DNA of 44,181 bases from positions 1 to 44,181 of IMG/VR virus record IMGVR_UViG_3300010042_000004; one strand, 5' to 3'. Below the pieces are notes generated by a model. The model was not told where the DNA came from and ran no database searches. It was given only the letters and a program-made list of their open reading frames with translations. Made by a program: the position numbers and the translations under genes. Of this stretch, positions 6,788-12,185 are shown one piece after another. The first letter of the stretch is position 1, and every line of letters begins with the position of its first letter. Source of the DNA: a virus.

Positions 6788-7809
6788 AGCAAATCACAGT
6801 GGCCGAGGTGTTGACCATATATGATGCCGACTGCCGCGAAAAGCAGGTCAACAAGCGTACCTTTGATGGGCGCATCGTCCGGCTGGCGGAGCACTTCGGC
6901 AATATGCTGCTGGCCGACATCAACGGCCAGACCTGCCGCGACTATGTGAAGGTACGCCAGAGCCCCGGCGGCGCGCGGCGCGACCTCGAAGACCTCCGGG
7001 CCGCCATCAATCACCACGCCAAGGAAGGCCTGCACCGCGGCATTGTCCGGGTGTCGCTGCCGGCGAAAGGCCAGCCGCGTGAACGCTGGCTGACGCGCTC
7101 AGAAGTCGCCCGCCTCGTTTGGGCGTGCTGGAGCTATCGTGAATTGCAGATGCGGCACCGTGGGCCGAACAAAGGAAAGGTGCTGCCGACCAAGCGCCGC
7201 CCGTTGAAGCATATCGCCCGGTTCATTCTCATCGCGGCCTATACCGGTACGAGAGCCGGCGCCATTGCTGCAGCCTCGCCATATCGGGCTGAGGGCCGCG
7301 CGTGGGTCGATCTCAATGCTGGCATGTTCTATCGCAGGGCCGAAGGCGCTCGCGAGACGAACAAGCGCCAGCCGCCCGTACCTATCCCAACGCACCTTTT
7401 GGCGCATATGCGGCGCTGGCAGGCAAAGCAGATCGCGACGAGCCATTTTATCGAGCACAATGGCGCCCCGGTGAAAGAGGTCAACAAGGGCTTTGCCAAG
7501 GGCGTCGAGTTGGCGCACCTTGATGGCGCGGTGACGCCGCACACGTTGAGGCACACCGCCGCTACTTGGCTGATGCAAAACGGTGTAGAATTATGGGAAG
7601 CTGCCGGGTTCTTGGGCATGAGCGAGGAGACGCTGCGCAAGGTTTATGGGCACCACCACCCGGACTATATGCGGGGTGCCGCAGAAGGAATTCGGAGGCG
7701 GAAAGCGACCTCCAATGCATCTCCAATGGTTTCAGCGAGAATAGACGCAACCAAAAGAGAACATTCGCACACGGAAATTGACAAAAATACAAATACAACA
7801 GATAGTTAA
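6571..7809 (+). CDS. int: Tyrosine-recombinase integrase
   Basis: A 412-aa site-specific recombinase. The N-terminal arm-binding and core-binding parts cover about residues 1-165 and the catalytic domain about 175-375. Active-site residues can be read: R228 in AAYTGTRAG, H324-x-x-R327 in TPHTLRHTAATWL, H361 in VYGHHHP and the nucleophile candidate Y366 in HPDYM. The tail after residue 375 is long, polar and probably disordered. The gene ends 15-20 bp before a tRNA-derived attP, the usual arrangement for phages that integrate in tRNA genes. Start: GGAGA upstream of the ATG at 6571. Confidence 0.95.
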   Translation: MPRVRKGPRLWFRPERFDKKTGGRISHGAWIIIDGTKHVATGHSAGEEAAAERALAEYRVEQFQPSRRERDIEQITVAEVLTIYDADCREKQVNKRTFDGRIVRLAEHFGNMLLADINGQTCRDYVKVRQSPGGARRDLEDLRAAINHHAKEGLHRGIVRVSLPAKGQPRERWLTRSEVARLVWACWSYRELQMRHRGPNKGKVLPTKRRPLKHIARFILIAAYTGTRAGAIAAASPYRAEGRAWVDLNAGMFYRRAEGARETNKRQPPVPIPTHLLAHMRRWQAKQIATSHFIEHNGAPVKEVNKGFAKGVELAHLDGAVTPHTLRHTAATWLMQNGVELWEAAGFLGMSEETLRKVYGHHHPDYMRGAAEGIRRRKATSNASPMVSARIDATKREHSHTEIDKNTNTTDS

Positions 7810-7823
7810 ACCTGAGGCGATCC

Positions 7824-7870
7824 CGCTCATAACGGTCTGGTTGGGGGTTCAAGTCCCTCTGGGCGCACCA
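7824..7870. other. attP: attP core: 3' half of a CAT-anticodon tRNA
   Basis: Downstream of int lies a sequence identical in form to the 3' half of a tRNA: an anticodon loop CTCATAA (7825-7831), a T-arm GGGGG-TTCAAGT-CCCTC (7844-7860, 5-bp stem with one G-U), a 3' acceptor strand TGGGCGC and ACCA ending at 7870. The anticodon 5' stem pairs only in part (three of five), so identity with the host gene probably begins at about 7822-7826. No 5' tRNA half is present, so this is not a functional tRNA gene. The host target would be a tRNA-Met or tRNA-Ile2 gene, which integration would restore. Confidence 0.88.
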
Positions 7871-7967
7871 GATATTTCAAATACTTAGCGTTATGCAGCT
7901 TGCCCGCCTCCAATGCTACCACCAATGAAACACAACCGTGTTTCTGGTTCGTTCATGGAGAGCGCAA

Positions 7968-8447
7968 ATGACCAGCCTGCCCACAAAGGTAATCTTCCTC
8001 GACATCGACGGCCCTATGATTCCGGCCAGCTTTTTCTTGGTGGACAGCATGGCCTCGTGGAAGCGGCATTTCCCAGAAACCACCGTCGCCGTCATCCGCG
8101 AGCTGTGCGTTCGGACTGGCGCGAAGGTCGTATTCAACACCACTCACAACCGGCCATTCGTTGACACCGACGACATCGACGTTGCGCTGGAGAAGCAAGG
8201 GCTGGACCGCGACCATATCCACGAGACGGACCTCGCCACCAAGTATCCCGACATGTCTCGCGACTTGGCTGTGAAGGATTGGCTTCTGCGTCACCCCGAG
8301 GTCGCCGAGTGGGTCGCCCTAGATGATGTAAAGTTCACCGACGACGAACGGCTGATCTGGGTTGATCCTGATGCTGGCGTTCATCTGGGCCATCTCAACC
8401 ACGCCATAGAACGGTTGGGCGGCAAGCCTGTCATCGTCTTGATGTAG
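7968..8447 (+). CDS. HAD-like phosphatase-fold protein
   Basis: A 159-aa protein with HAD motifs: motif I VIFLDIDGPM (nucleophile D12 and D14), motif II VVFNTTHN (Thr/Ser), and motif III/IV WVALDDVKF. Short cap-less HAD proteins of this kind occur in phages and include RNA-repair phosphatases of the Swiss-army-knife class; which substrate applies here cannot be told. The start at 7968 has GGAGA upstream; the in-frame ATG-less extension from 7938 is not used. It is the first gene beyond attP, so in a prophage it would sit at the far end from int, a usual place for cargo genes. Confidence 0.8.
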   Translation: MTSLPTKVIFLDIDGPMIPASFFLVDSMASWKRHFPETTVAVIRELCVRTGAKVVFNTTHNRPFVDTDDIDVALEKQGLDRDHIHETDLATKYPDMSRDLAVKDWLLRHPEVAEWVALDDVKFTDDERLIWVDPDAGVHLGHLNHAIERLGGKPVIVLM

Positions 8448-8479
8448 CCCTCCCTGTCTAATCCCTATGGAGAATGAAA

Positions 8480-8755
8480 ATGGATGAAAGATTTGCTCCA
8501 GAGGGAGCGATATGGGTCTGCCAAGCATGTGGCAAGACGCACTCGGACAAATACGGCATCGAAGGCGCAGGCAGTCGCGGATGGGATGAGAGCTGCATGC
8601 TCAATGCGATCCTATGCCATCAAAACAAGCGGGTTTCTCCCGGCGGCATGATTGCCTATGAGCCGGTGGCACTTCCGAACCCGCCTTTTCCCAAGAATAA
8701 GATTTGGGCGGGTCAGGATCCACTACTCGCGCAGCGATTAATCCTCCCCTCGTAA
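8480..8755 (+). CDS. Small putative zinc-binding protein
   Basis: A 91-aa protein with WVCQACGKTHSDKYG near the N-terminus and further Cys residues in ESCMLNAILCHQNK, which could form one zinc site. GGAG (8469-8472) fits the ATG at 8480; the ATG at 8474 is too close to it. The C-terminal part is proline rich. It belongs to the post-attP cargo block. No family recognised. Confidence 0.55.
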   Translation: MDERFAPEGAIWVCQACGKTHSDKYGIEGAGSRGWDESCMLNAILCHQNKRVSPGGMIAYEPVALPNPPFPKNKIWAGQDPLLAQRLILPS

Positions 8756-8777
8756 CCCCTATGGAAGGAATGAAAGA

Positions 8778-9047
8778 ATGGACGATGTGATTGTGGTCGG
8801 ACCCATCGGCGGGTTTGCGTCTCAATGGATGGCGACAGGGGAGCTAAGGTGGATCGTGCCCAATGCCACCATGACCGATATGCCGAAGCTGCAGCAGCGT
8901 TGGATCGAGAAGTTCTCAGGCCGCGACGAATGGCGTACAATTCCGAGAGTTGTGGTCAGCAGCCAAGAGTTCTTTGCGGCCTTGACCCTTCCAAGCCCAC
9001 CCTTCCCCAGGAATAGGAGAGGCTATGAACCGCTTCAGCCGCACTGA
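8778..9047 (+). CDS. Hypothetical cargo-block protein
   Basis: An 89-aa protein with a compact N-terminal part (DDVIVVGPIGGFASQWMATGELRW broken into short strands) and a proline-rich end (TLPSPPFPRNRRG). A similar proline-rich end (PNPPFPKNK) occurs in the preceding gene, which suggests a duplicated or shared C-terminal segment. AAGGA lies upstream of the start. Function unknown. Confidence 0.5.
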   Translation: MDDVIVVGPIGGFASQWMATGELRWIVPNATMTDMPKLQQRWIEKFSGRDEWRTIPRVVVSSQEFFAALTLPSPPFPRNRRGYEPLQPH

Positions 9048-9123
9048 CACTTGGAAGGGCATGGTTGCCCTGTTCGTTCTATCCTGCGCCGTGCTGGCGA
9101 TAGCCCAGCTATTAGGCGCCTAA
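9025..9123 (+). CDS. Very small single-pass membrane protein (32 aa)
   Basis: A 32-aa product: polar opening MNRFSRTDTWKG, then one hydrophobic helix (MVALFVLSCAVLAIAQLLGA). AGGAGA precedes the ATG with normal spacing, and the start overlaps the end of the upstream gene. Its TAA lies in the palindrome TTAGGCGCCTAA (9112-9123), where it overlaps the end of the convergent gene by 4 bp. Function unknown. Confidence 0.5.
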   Translation: MNRFSRTDTWKGMVALFVLSCAVLAIAQLLGA

Positions 9124-9425
9124 TCCCCGACAGCCGTCCGCTTCGCATCCTCGACATTGCGCCGCAAATACCCAACATCAATCCTAATCCCCTCTAGGAC
9201 GATGTTCATGGCATTATACCCCTTGGTGAGATCGGCAATGGAGGCGTCTTGTTTGGCGTCTCGTTCGAGAGATGAGGCTTTTACCTCAAGCGTGGCTTTC
9301 TCGTTCGATGTTACCCGGTTGTCGAGATTGCCCCATGCCAGCACGACCGTGACGAGCAAAAGGACTATCTGAATGATCTGTCCGAACGAAATCTTCTTGT
9401 CGATCTGAATGCCGCCTACGGTCAT
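9120..9425 (-). CDS. Membrane-anchored coiled-coil protein, lysis cluster
   Basis: A 101-aa protein with one transmembrane helix at residues 15-32 (FGQIIQIVLLLVTVVLAW), followed by a charged heptad-patterned stretch (residues 33-95). The topology resembles an inner-membrane spanin (Rz-like), or a holin partner. It follows the endolysin/holin gene on the same strand. No lipoprotein gene that would be the outer-membrane spanin partner was found nearby. AGGA precedes the ATG. The spanin call is an inference from topology and position. Confidence 0.65.
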   Translation of the reverse strand: MTVGGIQIDKKISFGQIIQIVLLLVTVVLAWGNLDNRVTSNEKATLEVKASSLERDAKQDASIADLTKGYNAMNIVLEGIRIDVGYLRRNVEDAKRTAVGD

Positions 9426-9495
9426 AACGATATCCTAACTGACCTTGGCGCATGTTTCTAGCAGCCATGATCCTGTTGTCTCAGGGTAATGGTTA

Positions 9496-9529
9496 GGCCG
9501 GCGCGCGGGTTGCTGCCCCTGCGCCGGCC
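9496..9529 (-). promoter_or_regulatory. GC-rich hairpin after the lysis gene
   Basis: GGCCGGCGC (9496-9504) and GCGCCGGCC (9521-9529) are exact inverted repeats with further G/C pairing in the loop. It lies 7 nt past the end of the endolysin/holin gene and 70 nt before the next start. It lacks a T run, so it may be a weak terminator, an attenuator or an mRNA-stabilising 3' end. Confidence 0.4.
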
Positions 9530-9536
9530 GATTTGC

Positions 9537-9737
9537 TTAGCGAACTGGCGGCTGCTCTTTGAACAGACCGGAGAAGCCATCACGGGCGATGTTGATGATC
9601 GTCTTGAGCACGCCGACGATGCCCACCAAAGCGAGCCCAACATCGGGGGGCAGAACTGCAACGACTTCGGGCAGGCTCAGGATCGCGACAATGGCAATCG
9701 CGATGTTCAGAATGTTGTGAAACAGATTGGACGACAT
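9537..9737 (-). CDS. Nested holin-like protein made from an internal start
   Basis: The last 66 codons of the endolysin gene begin with ATG at 9737, preceded by AAGGAG (9749-9744) at 6-nt spacing, as good as any ribosome site in this genome. The product has two hydrophobic helices (about residues 8-29 and 31-50) separated by a PP turn, and a charged C-terminus (KEQPPVR), which is the build of a class II holin. No other holin candidate lies in the cluster apart from the single-pass protein at 9120-9425. The separate product is predicted, not shown. Confidence 0.65.
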   Translation of the reverse strand: MSSNLFHNILNIAIAIVAILSLPEVVAVLPPDVGLALVGIVGVLKTIINIARDGFSGLFKEQPPVR

Positions 9738-10487
9738 TTTCGTCTCCTTGACGATGGTTGAAGCGATTTTCGTAGTGGCTTGCTGGACGAACCAGCCCTT
9801 GAACAGGTCCGAGAGCGTCTTGCGTTTCGGGCTTGCTGAAGTTGGGGGCGCGACGGTTGGCGCGGGGCCGTTCGCGGTGTATTTCGACGCCTTGAGCGCC
9901 TTTTCGAACAGCAGGGCATATCCTGCTATGGCTGCGGCCTTGTCGGTGCCATTGACAACGCGGCGGGCATTGGCGAATTCGCGAAGATCCTCCGCATCCG
10001 CTTCGTCCAGATCATCGATGTAGTCGGAGAGATCCTTACCGGTGAACCAGCCTTCCATGCAGCCGACGACGCAGATATGTGCCGACACGGAAATATCGAG
10101 AGCGCGGTCAGGGGCGGCAGCAAGATCGAGCCCGACCGCTTTCCCGGCCCTGACGTAGTTGGCACGCCCGGTCAGCTGAACATGGCCGCGCCCGCGGAAT
10201 AGGTAGCCGTCGCCGGGAAGAGTGTTTCCCAGGGCCTTCCCGATCTTGGTGCCTGGCTCATATTTATTGAAATATGCCTTTGCCCCGCGCTCATAAATGG
10301 GCTGCATCGTCCGGGCAGTCTCGTGGTATGCCGTGCCGAGGATATAGGCGAGCCGTTGATTGTTGCCGTCACCACGCGCCGCCCAAGCGCGCTCAAGTGC
10401 CTCCATGCCTTCGACTTGGGCGGTAGAGAGCCGGCCGGCGAACAGGCTAGTGCGCACCGCGTCAAAGAACGCAGCCTTAAGGGCCAT
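9537..10487 (-). CDS. GH19 endolysin with C-terminal membrane domain
   Basis: A 316-aa protein. Residues 1-195 form a glycoside hydrolase 19 (chitinase-like lysozyme) domain with catalytic-type glutamates E56 (TAYHETART) and E66 (PIYERG) and the family signature FRGRGHVQLTGRANY at 97-111. These enzymes cut peptidoglycan glycan strands. Residues 195-250 are a linker with a Pro/Ala/Ser-rich part. Residues 251-316 contain two hydrophobic helices. Phage GH19 lysins normally end after the catalytic domain, so the membrane part is unusual. An internal ATG with its own ribosome site begins exactly at this part. AGGAGG precedes the main start. Confidence 0.9.
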   Translation of the reverse strand: MALKAAFFDAVRTSLFAGRLSTAQVEGMEALERAWAARGDGNNQRLAYILGTAYHETARTMQPIYERGAKAYFNKYEPGTKIGKALGNTLPGDGYLFRGRGHVQLTGRANYVRAGKAVGLDLAAAPDRALDISVSAHICVVGCMEGWFTGKDLSDYIDDLDEADAEDLREFANARRVVNGTDKAAAIAGYALLFEKALKASKYTANGPAPTVAPPTSASPKRKTLSDLFKGWFVQQATTKIASTIVKETKMSSNLFHNILNIAIAIVAILSLPEVVAVLPPDVGLALVGIVGVLKTIINIARDGFSGLFKEQPPVR

Positions 10488-10510
10488 ATTGGCCTCCTAT
10501 CGATGAAATG

Positions 10511-10537
10511 AAAAAGGCGGCCCACATTGGACCGCCT
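10511..10537 (-). terminator. Rho-independent terminator after the antirepressor gene
   Basis: On the minus strand an AGGCGG/CCGCCT stem (with CC/GG inside) is followed by TTTTT. It separates the antirepressor transcript from the endolysin gene, whose start is 24 nt further on. Confidence 0.8.
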
Positions 10538-10561
10538 TCAGAGAAACAGTGTTCTACGCCT

Positions 10562-11155
10562 TTATGCGGCGGTCGATTTCCCGGATGCGGGCGACGCTGT
10601 TTTCACGCTGTTGAAATCGAGCAAGGAGAACTGACGGTTCTCTTCGATCATCGCAGGGACCATCGGGAGGCCAAACTTGACCCAGAGTTGGCCAGCAGCT
10701 TTAGTCCCGAATGTCTGACGAGCTTCGGTGACGAGGCGAAGCTTATTGTTCTCCGGTTCGTGCGCCTGCTCATGATCCTCGATGACCAACGGCTCTTCCT
10801 GCGCGCCCTTGTAAAAGTGCTTGAAGAGGACGCCGTAGCATTCCTCTTGGTAAAGCTGCACGCGGTCACGGGTTTCAACATCTGCGATCCGGCTGCTATC
10901 GATGGTAAAGAGCCAACCATTGACCTTATCCATCTTGAGGCAGACGGCATCCTGATCGCCGCCAAGGCCGTAGGGTGTGGCCATCATGGCCATACCTTTC
11001 GCCAAGATTGGGTCTCGTTTGACCCGCTTAAGCTGGGCAGACCAGTCGAGCCCCATTGCACGAACGATGGGCTTGAGCGCAACATATACGCCGTCGTCGT
11101 TCTCAAAACCGTAGAGTTCATCGCCACGGAAGTTGACAGTGATTATCTTACCCAT
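10562..11155 (-). CDS. ant: P22-type antirepressor
   Basis: A 197-aa protein. The N-terminal domain (about residues 1-115) matches the phage antirepressor N-terminal family (P22_AR_N). Readable marks are VNFRGDELYGFENDDGVYVA, IVRAMGLDWSAQLKRVKRD, a middle region CLKMDKVNGWLFTIDSSRI and a YQEECYGVLFKHF end. The C-terminal 80 residues are a distinct domain, as in other modular antirepressors. Such proteins bind and inactivate CI-type repressors. I chose 11155 because of GAAAGG upstream; a frame opening at 11233 lies inside the structured leader. Between late genes and with its own terminator, it resembles the immI locus of P22. A LexA-type box lies at its predicted promoter. Confidence 0.85.
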   Translation of the reverse strand: MGKIITVNFRGDELYGFENDDGVYVALKPIVRAMGLDWSAQLKRVKRDPILAKGMAMMATPYGLGGDQDAVCLKMDKVNGWLFTIDSSRIADVETRDRVQLYQEECYGVLFKHFYKGAQEEPLVIEDHEQAHEPENNKLRLVTEARQTFGTKAAGQLWVKFGLPMVPAMIEENRQFSLLDFNSVKTASPASGKSTAA

Positions 11156-11175
11156 GGTAAGACCTTTCTCGTTTC

Positions 11176-11272
11176 CGGTCCTCTCCAAAGGACCGAGGAC
11201 AATGCGAGTGCGGCGGCTTTCCCCGGTGTCCAATCAGAGAAGCCGCCCCACCCACCCGCGTTGGAGCGCGGG
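11176..11272 (-). promoter_or_regulatory. Structured leader of the antirepressor mRNA: three hairpins
   Basis: Between the predicted promoter and the ATG at 11155 there are three exact stems: CGGTCC/GGACCG (11176-11195, loop 8), GGCGGCTT/AAGCCGCC (11212-11247, loop 20) and CCCGCG/CGCGGG (11255-11272, loop 6). None ends in a T run. About 200 nt of leader for one gene is unusual in this compact genome and suggests control after transcription starts. Confidence 0.5.
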
Positions 11273-11358
11273 CAATCCACGAGCGACGTGGAATTCCAGT
11301 ATTTTAAGGATATTCGCGCAATCACGCACGTTCAGCGCGGCGCTTATCCACGGTGATC

Positions 11359-11383
11359 TGGGGAAAAGGCACGGTTTTCCCCA
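11359..11383. promoter_or_regulatory. Perfect 9-7-9 palindrome downstream of the ant promoter
   Basis: TGGGGAAAA (11359-11367) and TTTTCCCCA (11375-11383) are exact inverted repeats around GGCACGG. The element starts just after the predicted -10 of the antirepressor promoter, so it covers the likely transcription start. It could be a repressor operator or an RNA hairpin at the 5' end of the mRNA. Confidence 0.5.
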
Positions 11384-11384
11384 T

Positions 11385-11399
11385 GTTCATATTGCGTTC
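11385..11399. promoter_or_regulatory. LexA-type SOS box (GTTC-N7-GTTC)
   Basis: GTTCATATTGCGTTC fits the direct-repeat box GTTC-N7-GTTC bound by LexA in many alphaproteobacteria. It overlaps the predicted -10 region of the antirepressor promoter on the minus strand. Eight fixed bases would occur by chance about once in a genome of this size, so the position rather than the motif alone carries the weight. Confidence 0.55.
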
Positions 11400-11412
11400 T
11401 GATTTTTGACAA
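11386..11412 (-). promoter_or_regulatory. Predicted antirepressor promoter
   Basis: On the minus strand TTGTCA (11412-11407, five of six to TTGACA) is followed after 15 nt by TATGAA (11391-11386, four of six to TATAAT). The spacer is short, so the exact -10 is uncertain. The site directly follows the terminator of the upstream hydrolase gene, so the antirepressor needs a promoter about here. Confidence 0.35.
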
Positions 11413-11413
11413 G

Positions 11414-11434
11414 AAAAAACCCGCCGAAGCGGGG
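11414..11434 (-). terminator. Rho-independent terminator after the hydrolase gene
   Basis: On the minus strand CCCGC-TTCG-GCGGG is followed by TTTTTT. The UUCG tetraloop makes it a strong terminator. It ends the transcript of the alpha/beta hydrolase and probably of the late operon. Confidence 0.88.
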
Positions 11435-11451
11435 TCTAAAAGAGCGTCGAT

Positions 11452-12144
11452 CTAGCGGCGGCTTTGCCAGTTCTCATTGAGCCATTTGGCCATGACTTGC
11501 TGGGGGTCTGGCGCACGGTGGCCCGGATCGGGCAATAGCTCGATCATTGCGCCAACGCTTTCCCCGAAGCGAACGGCAGCGGCGGTATTCACCCTGTCGT
11601 CATTCTGGCTGATACGGATCATAACGGGGATTTTGGAGAGCGCTTCGGCATAGCGGTCTAGCCCGAAACTTGCGGGATCTACCTCGACACCATCGAACTC
11701 ACTCAGTTCGGTCAAGTCCGTGACGGGAGCAATTAGAGCGAGTGCCCGAATTCGATCATCCTGAGCTGCGCAAGTCGCTGCCACATATCCACCCCGCGAG
11801 GTGCCGGCCATTTGGACATAGACATTGCCCCAACCGTCGATGACTTCACGGATATGCTGGCAAAACTCATTGACGAAATTTGTTTCGCCCTGTTTCACGC
11901 GCCACGACCAGCAGGTCAGTTGCTTATCGCTCTCGCAGAATAGATCGAATGATCGCACCGAGTAGCCATATTGGGCCATGTCGGCACCGAGAGGCTCAGC
12001 CCCATTGGTGCCATTGATCGCATAATCCGCCTTGCTCGCAAGAAAGATGACAACCGGCGTGGGTGCATCCCGCATGAACCAAGCTGACGAGATAACTCCG
12101 ACAGCTACTATCAAGGCGACGGCGAGGGCGATTTTTGCAAGCAT
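11452..12144 (-). CDS. Secreted or membrane-anchored alpha/beta hydrolase
   Basis: A 230-aa protein. Residues 1-22 are a hydrophobic signal or anchor (LAKIALAVALIVAVGVIS). The rest fits an alpha/beta-hydrolase fold: nucleophile elbow AGTSRGG (Ser at about residue 114), an acid candidate in ISQNDDRVN and a His in DPGHRAP, the full Ser-Asp-His order. The substrate is unknown; an esterase or deacylase acting in the periplasm is likely from the fold and signal. It lies between the tail fibre and the antirepressor and has its own terminator. It may modify the cell envelope, either during infection or as a lysogenic-conversion gene. No lipobox cysteine follows the signal. Confidence 0.7.
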   Translation of the reverse strand: MLAKIALAVALIVAVGVISSAWFMRDAPTPVVIFLASKADYAINGTNGAEPLGADMAQYGYSVRSFDLFCESDKQLTCWSWRVKQGETNFVNEFCQHIREVIDGWGNVYVQMAGTSRGGYVAATCAAQDDRIRALALIAPVTDLTELSEFDGVEVDPASFGLDRYAEALSKIPVMIRISQNDDRVNTAAAVRFGESVGAMIELLPDPGHRAPDPQQVMAKWLNENWQSRR

Positions 12145-12185
12145 GATCGAGGCTTACATTAGCCGCGCACTAAAGAACAGAGGAC

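Noticed and set aside
11156-11233. Longer antirepressor start at 11233
   Set aside because: It lies within the hairpins, adds an Arg-rich tail without family likeness and has a worse ribosome site than 11155.
10508-11356. 282-aa open frame on the plus strand over the antirepressor
   Set aside because: Mirror frame of the antirepressor, which has a recognisable family domain.
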